DNA from: Casp-actino8 sp964614655
Lineage (GTDB): Bacteria; Actinomycetota; Acidimicrobiia; Acidimicrobiales; Ilumatobacteraceae
Reading direction: 5' to 3'
Length of the DNA: 32,127 nt
Assembly (NCBI GenBank): GCA_964614655.1
Contig: CAZTPF010000022.1
Coordinates: 1 to 32,127, forward strand
The notes under the pieces are model-generated. The model saw only the letters and a program-made list of their open reading frames with translations, made no database searches and had not been told where the DNA came from. The first letter of the stretch is position 1, and the number at the start of each line of letters is the position of its first letter. Shown here one piece after another: positions 13,379 through 20,439 of this stretch. The translations under genes and the position numbers were made by a program.

Positions 13379-14527
13379 GTGGAACCCGACGTGACCCATT
13401 CCCCGACCACGCGTCGACGCGACTGGTACTGGTTCCTCGGCCGTCTCGGCCAGTCGCTCATCGTGCTCGGCCTCTTGATGTTCCTGTTCGTCGGGTACCA
13501 ACTCTGGGGAACCGGAATCGAGGAGTCACAGGCGCAGAGCCGACTCGAGAACGCATTCCTCGACTATGCGAACTCCGACGACGTCTCGACCGACGAATCG
13601 GACGTTGCGATCGGCACTCTCGCTCCCGACACGACCGACGTTGCAGTCGACGACGCGTCAGGAGTCGACGCCACCGAGGTGGCCCCACTCGACTCGTTCC
13701 GTCCGGTGGCGGTCGACGAGGGGGATCCGGTCGCGATCATCGAGATCCCCGATCTCGGTGTCAGCAAGTTCGTGGTGGCCGGTGTCGCCGCATCCGACCT
13801 GAAGAAGGGTCCGGGCCACTACCCGATGACTCCTCAGCCGGGTCATCTCGGCAACGTCGCCATCGCCGGACATCGAACCACCTATGGCGAGCCGTTCCGA
13901 CAACTCGACGAACTCGAGGAAGGTGACGACATCGTCGTGACCGACGTGCGAGGACGAGAGTTCATCTATCAGGTGACGCAAGCGTTCATCGTCGAGCCCG
14001 AGGATTCGTGGGTGGTCGCAACCACCGATCCCACACGTGCGCTTCTCACTCTCACGACTTGTCATCCGGAGTTCTCGGCCAAGCAACGTCTGATCGTCAC
14101 CGCCGAGCTCGACACCACACGATCCGACGTGGTCGACGATCGACCGTTCCGATACGCGACCGAGCCGATCGCCGCCGAGGTGACCGAGTCGACGGTCGTC
14201 AGTGCGGCGACGACCGGAAGCGAGACGTCGGTCGCAAGCGCGAGCACCACTCCCCCCGATGACATCACGGTCGACGACTCTCCAGTTGCGTCAGCGGTCG
14301 ACTTCGACGTCGAGACGTTCAGCGAAGGCTGGTTCTCCGATCCGGCCGCCTGGCCGCACGTGCTCGGCTGGATCACCATGCTCCTCGCCGTCGTGGCCGG
14401 TGGCTGGTGGGTGTATCGGCGCTGGACGAGTCGACTACTGGCGTACACGTTGGCGGCGGCGCCATTCTTCGTCGTTCTGTACTTCGTGTTCCAGAACGTC
14501 AACCGACTCCTGCCACCCAACCTCTGA
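13379..14527 (+). CDS. Class E-like sortase with extra C-terminal membrane helices
   Basis: The 382-residue protein has a cytoplasmic N-terminus, a membrane helix (about 22-42), an acidic, low-complexity linker (about 60-115) and a sortase domain (about 116-245). The catalytic residues are visible: His165 in AIAGHRTTYG, Cys228 in LTLTTCHPEF and Arg237 in AKQRLIV. Class E sortases attach secreted proteins to the cell wall, usually at LAxTG motifs. After a second Ser/Thr/Asp-rich linker, two further helices (about 329-345 and 353-374) anchor the C-terminus, so the catalytic domain would be tethered at both ends. No substrate gene lies beside it. Start GTG at 13379 follows the promoter by 9 bases. 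Confidence 0.9.
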   Translation: MEPDVTHSPTTRRRDWYWFLGRLGQSLIVLGLLMFLFVGYQLWGTGIEESQAQSRLENAFLDYANSDDVSTDESDVAIGTLAPDTTDVAVDDASGVDATEVAPLDSFRPVAVDEGDPVAIIEIPDLGVSKFVVAGVAASDLKKGPGHYPMTPQPGHLGNVAIAGHRTTYGEPFRQLDELEEGDDIVVTDVRGREFIYQVTQAFIVEPEDSWVVATTDPTRALLTLTTCHPEFSAKQRLIVTAELDTTRSDVVDDRPFRYATEPIAAEVTESTVVSAATTGSETSVASASTTPPDDITVDDSPVASAVDFDVETFSEGWFSDPAAWPHVLGWITMLLAVVAGGWWVYRRWTSRLLAYTLAAAPFFVVLYFVFQNVNRLLPPNL

Positions 14528-14535
14528 CTGGTCTC

Positions 14536-14585
14536 GTTCTGGCGGCAGAAAACCGCGTAATGCGTGACGAATTTGCCGCCAGAAC
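14536..14585. repeat. Imperfect palindrome between the sortase gene and an enoyl-CoA hydratase gene
   Basis: GTTCTGGCGGCA at 14536-14547 is the exact reverse complement of TGCCGCCAGAAC at 14574-14585, with 26 bases between. Symmetry continues outwards with gaps (CTGAC/TGGT on the left, ACCA/GTCAG on the right), so the whole element is about 75 bases (14525-14598). It lies between convergent genes, so it could terminate both transcripts, but arm length and large spacer resemble the palindrome at 1107-1158. Confidence 0.6.
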
Positions 14586-14595
14586 CACCAAGTCG

Positions 14596-15306
14596 TCAGT
14601 GGTTGCGGAAGAGGGGTGGGCGCTTCTCCTTGAAGGCCCGCCGGCCTTCCTCGGCGTCCTGACTCGCCCAGGCCGCCAATCTCGCCGCCTCGATCTCGTC
14701 GTCGCTCACGGTCGCCTCCAGGGCCAACTTGTGCGCACGGATGGTGAGTGGGGCCAGATCGCACAGTGCTTCGGCCCACCTCAACGCCTCGTCGACGGTT
14801 CCGAGTCGGTGCACGAATCCTCCGAGCAACTCGGCACCAGTCGCCGACTCGCCGGTCAACAGCATGCGTCTCGCCACGGCCGCACCGGCTTCCTGCACGA
14901 GTCGATCGACCGTCCAACGGTCGACGGCCAACCCCAACTTGGCGGCCGGTACTCCGAAGCGACTCTCGGGGGTCGACATCCGCAGGTCGCACGCCGCCGC
15001 CAACTGCGAGCCGGCTCCGAGTGCCGGTCCGTCGACGGCCGCCATCGTGATCACCGGGGCCGCGCCGAAGGATTTCAGCACCCGCTGCAAGGTGTCGGTG
15101 AACTCTCCCAACTCGACACCGCTCAGGTCGGCTCCGCTGCAGAACGCCGGCGGAGCACCCGACAACACCACCACCCGTGCATCGGCGAGGTCGTTCATGA
15201 TCGCCTCGATCGCACGCAGCGTCTCCAGATCGACAGCGTTTCTCGTCTCGGGCCGATCGATGGTGACCGACAGCACGTGTCCACGTCGTTCATGTCGCAC
15301 GGCCAC
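14596..15306 (-). CDS. Enoyl-CoA hydratase/isomerase family protein lacking both catalytic glutamates
   Basis: The 236-residue protein has the crotonase fold: HVLSVTIDRPETRNAVD, the oxyanion-hole segments PAFCSGADLSG and VDGPALGAGSQLAAACDLR, then ESRFGVPAAKLGL. The two glutamates that act in enoyl-CoA hydratase (in GGGCEL and QPEI of the mammalian enzyme) are replaced by Gln (GAGSQL) and Ala (VPAAK). It therefore probably is not a hydratase; crotonases also include isomerases, thioesterases and hydrolases. The substrate is presumably an acyl-CoA. GTG at 15306 is chosen because TACGGT lies 6 bases upstream and the domain starts there; the open frame continues upstream into the divergent gene. 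Confidence 0.85.
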   Translation of the reverse strand: MAVRHERRGHVLSVTIDRPETRNAVDLETLRAIEAIMNDLADARVVVLSGAPPAFCSGADLSGVELGEFTDTLQRVLKSFGAAPVITMAAVDGPALGAGSQLAAACDLRMSTPESRFGVPAAKLGLAVDRWTVDRLVQEAGAAVARRMLLTGESATGAELLGGFVHRLGTVDEALRWAEALCDLAPLTIRAHKLALEATVSDDEIEAARLAAWASQDAEEGRRAFKEKRPPLFRNH

Positions 15307-15312
15307 GGACGA

Positions 15313-15318
15313 ACCGTA
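15313..15318 (-). promoter_or_regulatory. Leaderless -10 box of the enoyl-CoA hydratase-family gene
   Basis: TACGGT on the minus strand ends 6 bases before GTG at 15306. It is only 5 bases from the opposing -10 box at 15324-15329. Confidence 0.45.
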
Positions 15319-15323
15319 GTCGC

Positions 15324-15329
15324 TAGGGT
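15324..15329 (+). promoter_or_regulatory. Leaderless -10 box of the small membrane protein gene
   Basis: TAGGGT ends 6 bases before GTG at 15336. The space expected to hold its -35 element lies in the first codons of the divergent gene. Confidence 0.5.
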
Positions 15330-15335
15330 GCGCGT

Positions 15336-15599
15336 GTGCCCGAAGCAGATCGCGATCCCGTCCGAGCCCAACGAGCCAAGATCGCCCGCTGGACCCTGAT
15401 CGCCAACCGACTTGGCTACCTCTTCTTCGCCGTGGCCATCGCACTCTTCGTCATGGCTTTCGCCTTCGGGTTCAAAGGACCCATCGTCACGGCGATCACC
15501 GTCTGCCTCGTCGTCGGATCGATTCTCCTGGCTCCGGCGATCGTCCTCGGATACGCCGTGAAAGCCGCCGAAAGAGACGACCGCGAACGCGGACTCTGA
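15336..15599 (+). CDS. Small two-helix membrane protein, function unknown
   Basis: The 87-residue product has a charged N-terminus (PEADRDPVRAQRAK), two hydrophobic helices (about 27-46 and 49-73) joined by a short GFKGP turn, and a charged C-terminus (KAAERDDRERGL). I do not recognise a named family. It is followed after 27 bases by a TetR regulator on the same strand, which has its own probable -10 box, so the two may or may not be co-transcribed. GTG at 15336 is supported by the promoter 6 bases upstream. Confidence 0.7.
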   Translation: MPEADRDPVRAQRAKIARWTLIANRLGYLFFAVAIALFVMAFAFGFKGPIVTAITVCLVVGSILLAPAIVLGYAVKAAERDDRERGL

Positions 15600-15611
15600 A
15601 CGAAGTCGCAT

Positions 15612-15617
15612 TACGAT
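15612..15617 (+). promoter_or_regulatory. Possible -10 box of the TetR gene
   Basis: TACGAT ends 9 bases before ATG at 15627, in the 27-base gap after the small membrane protein gene. Confidence 0.4.
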
Positions 15618-15626
15618 CGCTGGCGT

Positions 15627-16229
15627 ATGGCCATGCGTATGCCCGCCGCCGAACGACGTGAGCAACTTCTCGCCGTCGCACTCGACGCCTTCGCCACACA
15701 TGGCTTCCATCAGACGTCGATGAACGACGTCGCCGAAGCGGCCGGCATCACGAAGCCGGTTCTGTACCAACACTTCGATTCGAAGCGAGAGCTCTACCTC
15801 GCCGTCATCGAAGAGGCCGGTCGGCGCATGATCGAAGCCATCGCCTACCAAGCCCTCGCCGACGTCGACGAACGCGAACGCACACGACTCGGCTTCTCGG
15901 CCTTCTTCCGTTGGGTCGCCGACGACCACGACGCGTTCCGAGTCCTGTTCGCCGGAGGTTCACGCCGCGACCCGGAGTTCAACGAAGTCGTCCGTTCCTT
16001 CACCGCTCAGATCGCCGATCTCATCGAACCGCTCATCACTGCCGACATCGACGCCGATCACCGGCGCACGCTCGCCTACGCGATCGTCGGCATGACCGAA
16101 GGAGTGTCACGTCGACTCGTCGAGAGCGGCGACGACTTCGATCCCGACGTGATCGCCCGACAGGTGAGCGACCTGGCCTGGGCCGGACTGCGCGCCGCTC
16201 AGCGCTCCACACCGGCCAGTCTCAACTGA
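15627..16229 (+). CDS. TetR/AcrR family transcription regulator
   Basis: The 200-residue protein has a TetR DNA-binding domain at residues 7-55: RREQLLAVALDAFATHGFH, TSMNDVAEAAGITKPVLYQHF and SKRELYLAVI. The ligand-binding half is helical (FSAFFRWVADDHDAFRVLF and later AYAIVGMTEGVSRRLV). Such proteins usually repress a neighbouring gene and release DNA on binding a small molecule. The ligand is unknown. Nearby candidates for control are the small membrane protein gene upstream and the divergent acyl-CoA gene, though no operator could be recognised. MAM at the start allows ATG 15627 or 15633. Confidence 0.9.
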   Translation: MAMRMPAAERREQLLAVALDAFATHGFHQTSMNDVAEAAGITKPVLYQHFDSKRELYLAVIEEAGRRMIEAIAYQALADVDERERTRLGFSAFFRWVADDHDAFRVLFAGGSRRDPEFNEVVRSFTAQIADLIEPLITADIDADHRRTLAYAIVGMTEGVSRRLVESGDDFDPDVIARQVSDLAWAGLRAAQRSTPASLN

Positions 16230-16240
16230 TCGGCCGATCA
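16227..16240. terminator. Perfect 14-bp palindrome between convergent genes
   Basis: TGATCGGCCGATCA overlaps the TetR stop codon and lies 4 bases before the methyltransferase stop. It may help end transcription, but it has no loop and no U-tract; the call is weak. Confidence 0.25.
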
Positions 16241-16243
16241 CGG

Positions 16244-16846
16244 CTAGAGGCGCCGCAACACTCGCAGACTGCCGGTCGCCGACACCTCGGTGAAGAGACC
16301 ACTGGCGAGCGCCGGAAGATAGATCTGCTCGAAGGGCGGTCGACCACCGTCGGCCGGATCGGGGAACACGTCGTGGATGGCCAGAGTGCCCCCGGGCACC
16401 ACGTGCGGTGTCCAGCGTTCGTAGTCGAGACGGGCCGGTTCGACTCCGTGTCCACCGTCGATGAACAGAAAGGCCAACGGCGTCTTCCACCAGCGCGCCA
16501 CCACCGGTGATTCGCCGACGACCGCAACGACCGCATCGTCGAGCCCGGCGCGAGCGATGGTGCGCCGGAAGTGCGGGAGTGTGTCGAGGCGACCGGTCTC
16601 GGGGTCGACGAGCGACGTGTCGTGCCACTCCCAACCGGGCTGGTTCTCCTCCGAACCTCGATGGTGATCGACGGCGAACACCACCGTGCCGGCCCGACGT
16701 GCCGCAGCACCGAGCCACACGGTCGATCGACCGCAGTACGAACCCACTTCGAGAAAGGGAACGCCCGGCACGTCCGCACCTGCTGCGCACGCGGCGTCGT
16801 ACAGGGCGTCACCTTCGTCGGGGGGCATGAAACCGGTCGCCGACAA
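16244..16846 (-). CDS. Class I SAM-dependent methyltransferase
   Basis: The product (200 residues) has a Rossmann-type SAM site FLEVGSYCGRSTVWLG (about 31-46), an acidic loop in VVFAVDHHRGSEEN, and FLFIDGGHGVEPARLDYERW with the later PGGTLAIHDVF, as in the Methyltransf_24 family. The methyl acceptor is unknown. It follows the nitroreductase gene on the same strand in the same frame, separated by 33 bases. Start is uncertain: TTG at 16846 or ATG at 16828, neither with a clear ribosome site. Confidence 0.8.
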   Translation of the reverse strand: MSATGFMPPDEGDALYDAACAAGADVPGVPFLEVGSYCGRSTVWLGAAARRAGTVVFAVDHHRGSEENQPGWEWHDTSLVDPETGRLDTLPHFRRTIARAGLDDAVVAVVGESPVVARWWKTPLAFLFIDGGHGVEPARLDYERWTPHVVPGGTLAIHDVFPDPADGGRPPFEQIYLPALASGLFTEVSATGSLRVLRRL

Positions 16847-16879
16847 GGCGACGGCGCGAAGTTCAGCGTCGATGATCGA

Positions 16880-17539
16880 TCACCACGCGTCCCAGTGGAT
16901 GATCGAGTCGGCCGGGGGACGCTTGGCCGGCTTGAAGTCGGTGCCCTTCGTGAACGCCAACGGCGACAGACACACCTGCTGCACCGAGTCGAACGGAATA
17001 CCGAGAACGTCGGCCACCTGCTGCTCCATCATGAGGTGCACGGTGGTCCAGGACGTACCCAGACCGCGCGCGCGAGCCGCCAACATGAAACTCCACATCG
17101 CCGGCAGGACGTTGCCCATCACCGACGACACCATCATTCCGGGCATGCCGTCGGCGCGCGCACCCTGGGTGCAGCCGATCACCAGAACCGGGGCCTCGCC
17201 CATGTGCTCGCCGAGGAAGTCGGCCGAGTCGGCCGACCGCTGCTGCTGGGCGTTGGCCGCATCGTCACCCTTGTCGATCGAGCGGATGTAGACACCGTCC
17301 ATCGACTGGTAGATCGCGTAGCACTGCCGGTAGATCTCGCCGATGGCCTTGCGCTTGGCCTCGTCGCGCACCACCACGAACTGCATCGTCATGTTGTTCG
17401 AGCCCGAGGGCGACTGCATGGCGAGCTCGACGCACTCGCGCACCAGATCGTCGGGCACCGGGCGCTCGAAGTCGAGGCGCTTGCGTACGGCCCGTGTGGT
17501 GGAGAGCAATTGGTCGGGATCGAGAGGAAGCAATGCCAT
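16880..17539 (-). CDS. Nitroreductase family FMN oxidoreductase
   Basis: The 219-residue protein begins with the FMN phosphate-contact pattern TTRAVRKRLDF and CVELAMQSPSGSNNMTMQFVVV, and has the C-terminal half MWSFMLAARARGLGTSWTT and VLGIPFDSVQQVCLSPLAF typical of the family. These enzymes use NAD(P)H and FMN to reduce nitro groups, quinones or dehydrogenate cofactors; the substrate is not predictable. A loop with ADSADFLGEHMGEAPVLVIG resembles mycobacterial nitroreductases. ATG at 17539 follows TAGGGT by 6 bases. Confidence 0.88.
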   Translation of the reverse strand: MALLPLDPDQLLSTTRAVRKRLDFERPVPDDLVRECVELAMQSPSGSNNMTMQFVVVRDEAKRKAIGEIYRQCYAIYQSMDGVYIRSIDKGDDAANAQQQRSADSADFLGEHMGEAPVLVIGCTQGARADGMPGMMVSSVMGNVLPAMWSFMLAARARGLGTSWTTVHLMMEQQVADVLGIPFDSVQQVCLSPLAFTKGTDFKPAKRPPADSIIHWDAW

Positions 17540-17545
17540 GGAGCG

Positions 17546-17551
17546 ACCCTA
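17546..17551 (-). promoter_or_regulatory. Leaderless -10 box of the nitroreductase gene
   Basis: TAGGGT on the minus strand ends 6 bases before ATG at 17539; no Shine-Dalgarno sequence. Confidence 0.5.
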
Positions 17552-17601
17552 GTCCGCTCTCACCTCGCCATTTCCGCCTCGCAACGGGTTCCCGCCCGTG
17601 C

Positions 17602-17607
17602 GAGAAT
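17602..17607 (+). promoter_or_regulatory. Possible -10 box of tesB
   Basis: GAGAAT ends 6 bases before GTG at 17614. The first base departs from TANNNT, so this is weaker than its neighbours. Confidence 0.35.
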
Positions 17608-17613
17608 GCGCAG

Positions 17614-18465
17614 GTGTCCGACACTCTTCAAGGTCTGATCGACCTGCTCGATCTCGAACCCATCGAAGTCAACATCTTCCGTGGCCGCTCCCCCCAGGAG
17701 AACCGGCAGCGCGTGTTCGGCGGCCAGGTCGCCGGCCAGGCTCTGGTAGCCGCGTCGCGCACGGTCGACGACCGAGATCGACGCGTGCACTCGATTCACG
17801 CCTACTTCTTGCGCCCGGGCGACCCCACTGCCCCGATTCTCTACGACGTCGATCGCATCCGCGACGGCCGGAGCTTCAGCACCCGGCGTGTGGTCGCCAT
17901 CCAACACGGTCAGGCCATCTTCAACCTGCAGGCGAGTTTCCACGCTCCCGAAGAGGGCATGTCGTACCAGACCGAGATGCCCTCCGTCGTAGAACCCGAA
18001 TCCCTCCCCGACTTCAAAACGCGCATGGCGCCGCACAAAGAGATGCTCGGCGAGTGGTACGAGCGGCCGCGTCCGATCGACGTCCGTTATGTGGGCGGCG
18101 ATCCCATGTCGCGATCGCGCGAACCATCCGATCGACAGCAGGTGTGGCTACGCGCCGACGGCAAGTTGCCGAACGACCCCACGCTGCACGCCTGCATCGT
18201 CACCTACGCGAGCGACATGACACTGCTCGACACCACTCTTCTGCCGCACGGCCTCAACTGGACCGACGACGTGCAGATGGCCAGCCTCGATCACGCCATG
18301 TGGTTCCATCGCCCGTTCCGGGCCGACGAGTGGCTGTTGTACGACCAGAGCACACCCACCACGTCGCACGCCCGCGGTCTCGCCACCGGCTCGATCTACA
18401 CACGTGACGGACAGTTGGCGATCAGCGTCGTTCAGGAGGGTCTGATCCGCCGCGAGCGATCGTGA
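17614..18465 (+). CDS. tesB: Acyl-CoA thioesterase II (TesB family)
   Basis: The 283-residue protein shows the double hot-dog fold of TesB: NIFRGRSPQENRQRVFGGQVAGQAL, VHSIHAYFLRPGDP and RDGRSFSTRRVVAIQHGQ in the first half, and SLDHAMWFHRPFRADEWLLY with a final LATGSIYTRDGQLAISVVQEGL in the second. The aspartate in SLDHAMWFH and the downstream Gln/Thr belong to the known active site. It hydrolyses medium- or long-chain acyl-CoA to free acid and CoA. GTG at 17614 is chosen at the conserved N-terminus; the frame extends further upstream across the divergent nitroreductase start. It is coupled (GTGA) to the next gene. Confidence 0.93.
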   Translation: MSDTLQGLIDLLDLEPIEVNIFRGRSPQENRQRVFGGQVAGQALVAASRTVDDRDRRVHSIHAYFLRPGDPTAPILYDVDRIRDGRSFSTRRVVAIQHGQAIFNLQASFHAPEEGMSYQTEMPSVVEPESLPDFKTRMAPHKEMLGEWYERPRPIDVRYVGGDPMSRSREPSDRQQVWLRADGKLPNDPTLHACIVTYASDMTLLDTTLLPHGLNWTDDVQMASLDHAMWFHRPFRADEWLLYDQSTPTTSHARGLATGSIYTRDGQLAISVVQEGLIRRERS

Positions 18466-19655
18466 GATCCCGGCACTCGTCGCGACTCACCGCGTTCGGC
18501 CTCGCAACACTCGGCCTGTTGGCGGTTGCCTGCGGTTCGTCCGACGAGGTGGTGGTGGCTCCGTCGGTCCTCGAACCGATCTCCACCGACACCGCTCCCG
18601 TTCTGCCCGACGACAGCTCGACCCCGATAGTGGTCTCGCCGTCTCTCGACGCGACCCTCGGCCCACCGATCGAGGGCTGGATCCAGCCCGTCGACATGTC
18701 GTCGTGGAACGGACGAGAGACGCACGTCGTGGAGCGCACCGGTTTCGTCCGCCGCATGAACGACGATGGTTCGCCCGGTGACGTCCTGCTCGACATCAGC
18801 GGCGACACCCGAGCCGAAGGCGAGCGCGGCCTTCTTGGGCTCGCTTACTCACCGAACGGCGCACACGCTTTCGTGGACTACACCGACCTGAACGGTGACA
18901 CCGTCGTCGCCCGCTACAACGTCGACGACGACGGCACGTTCGTCCAAGCGTCTCGGGTCGAGCTGCTGACCGTCGAACAGCCCTACTCCAATCACAACGG
19001 GGGCGATCTCGCCGTCACGGCCGACGGGCGACACCTCTTCGTTTTCACCGGCGACGGAGGATCGGCCGGCGATCCCGATCGCGACGCTCTCGATCCCGAG
19101 TCGCTCCTCGGCAAGGTCCTGCGACTCGATCCGACCAGTGACTCTCCCGAGCCCGAGATCTGGGCCGTGGGGCTGCGCAATCCGTGGCGCGTCTCGATCG
19201 ATCCGTTCACGAACGACATCTGGATCGCCGACGTCGGACAGGGAGAACGAGAAGAGGTCAATCTCGTCGACGTCGGCGACCTTCAGGGCTCGTCGTTCGG
19301 TTGGAGTGCATGGGAGGGAACGAGGCCGTTCAACGCCGACCAGACCGAACGTCATCTCGCGTTCCGCGAGATCGCACCGGTGTTCGAGTACGAGCACGTC
19401 GACGGCGACTGCTCGATCTCGGGTGGCGCCGTCATGCGTGACACCACGGTCGGCGCGGTCGGCGACTGGTACCTCTTCTCCGACTTCTGCAGCGGTCTCG
19501 TGCGGGCACTCTGTGTCGAACCCGGAGGTCTCGACACCTGCGGACTCCTGGCGCTCGGCAAGGTTCCGGCATCGGTGGGTGTGCTGGCCGACCACCTCGA
19601 TCGGATGTGGGTGCTGTCGCTCGACGGCTACCTGGTTCCGATCACTGCCCCGTGA
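18462..19655 (+). CDS. PQQ-dependent sugar dehydrogenase-like lipoprotein
   Basis: The 397-residue protein has a lipoprotein signal ending at Cys24 (LLAVAC), a Ser/Thr/Pro linker (about 25-65) and a six-bladed glucose/sorbosone dehydrogenase (GSDH) propeller. The pattern SNHNGGDLAVTADGRHLFVF carries the catalytic histidine, with GDGGSAGDP, WAVGLRNPWRVSIDP and CSISGGAVMRD following; these match soluble aldose sugar dehydrogenases that use PQQ. It would act outside the membrane, oxidising aldoses or similar molecules. Start GTG at 18462 overlaps the tesB stop as GTGA, so the two are co-translated, though no metabolic link is obvious. Its 3' end overlaps the convergent hydratase gene by 14 bases. 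Confidence 0.88.
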   Translation: MRSRHSSRLTAFGLATLGLLAVACGSSDEVVVAPSVLEPISTDTAPVLPDDSSTPIVVSPSLDATLGPPIEGWIQPVDMSSWNGRETHVVERTGFVRRMNDDGSPGDVLLDISGDTRAEGERGLLGLAYSPNGAHAFVDYTDLNGDTVVARYNVDDDGTFVQASRVELLTVEQPYSNHNGGDLAVTADGRHLFVFTGDGGSAGDPDRDALDPESLLGKVLRLDPTSDSPEPEIWAVGLRNPWRVSIDPFTNDIWIADVGQGEREEVNLVDVGDLQGSSFGWSAWEGTRPFNADQTERHLAFREIAPVFEYEHVDGDCSISGGAVMRDTTVGAVGDWYLFSDFCSGLVRALCVEPGGLDTCGLLALGKVPASVGVLADHLDRMWVLSLDGYLVPITAP

Positions 19656-20439
19656 ACTTCGGCGGACGCTTCTCGAGGAACGCCCGCACGCCTTCACGAT
19701 GATCGTCGGTGGCGAACAGCTCCCCGAGGGTGGCCGACACCCAAACTCCGAGTTCTCGCCAATCGGGATCGAGTGTGTCGCGCAGACCCGCTTTGAGCCG
19801 TTGCACGGCGAGCGGAGGATTGGCGGCGATGCGCGCGGCCAGGTCGAGAGCAGTGCGCCGAAGGTCGTCGTGTGCCACCACGCGTGACACCAAGCCGAAA
19901 TCACGTGCTGTCGTCGCGTCGATCACGTCGCCGGTGAAGAGCAGTTCAGCCGCCCGTTCACGCCCCACCAACTGGGCGAGCCGTCCGAGACCGGCCACGT
20001 CGGACACCAGGCCTCGCAGGACGAACAACTCGCCGAACTTCGCCTTCTCGCTCGCCACTCTGATGTCGGCCATGAGGGCGAGTTCCATCCCCCACCCGAC
20101 CGCCGCACCGTTCACGGCGGCGATCACCGGCAGGTCGGTGTGCAGAAGAGCGTCGGCGGCCGGTGTGAGTCGAGGTGTGCGATCGCTCGTGACCGGAGCC
20201 CGATCGGCTTCACCGGCACCCATCACCTGGCGGACATCGTCACCACTGCAGAATGCCGGGTCGGCTCCGGTGACCACCAGACAACGCACACCGTGAGACG
20301 GAGCCTCGCGGACGAGTCGTTCGAGTTCGGCGTACATACCGAAGGTGAGAGCGTTACGGGCTTCCGGACGATCGAGGGTGATCACCCCGATGTGCTGGTT
20401 GACGACGTCGAAACGAATGTCGGACGACGCCTCGGACAT
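19642..20439 (-). CDS. Enoyl-CoA hydratase/isomerase family protein downstream of mreB
   Basis: The 265-residue crotonase-fold protein has HIGVITLDRPEARNALTF, oxyanion-hole segments PAFCSGDDVRQV and VNGAAVGWGMELALMADIR, then AKFGELFVLRGLVSDVAGLGRL and a C-terminal FLEKRPPKFTG. The first catalytic glutamate (GMELAL) is kept; the second position, in GELFV, is not the usual PE. Activity on an acyl-CoA is likely but the type is uncertain. ATG at 20439 overlaps the mreB stop as TGATG, so the gene is translationally coupled to mreB. Confidence 0.88.
   Translation of the reverse strand: MSEASSDIRFDVVNQHIGVITLDRPEARNALTFGMYAELERLVREAPSHGVRCLVVTGADPAFCSGDDVRQVMGAGEADRAPVTSDRTPRLTPAADALLHTDLPVIAAVNGAAVGWGMELALMADIRVASEKAKFGELFVLRGLVSDVAGLGRLAQLVGRERAAELLFTGDVIDATTARDFGLVSRVVAHDDLRRTALDLAARIAANPPLAVQRLKAGLRDTLDPDWRELGVWVSATLGELFATDDHREGVRAFLEKRPPKFTGQ

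Noticed and set aside
12487..13926. 479-codon plus-strand frame spanning ccmB, ccmA and the sortase start
   Set aside because: It crosses three convincing genes and is arginine-rich without any domain.
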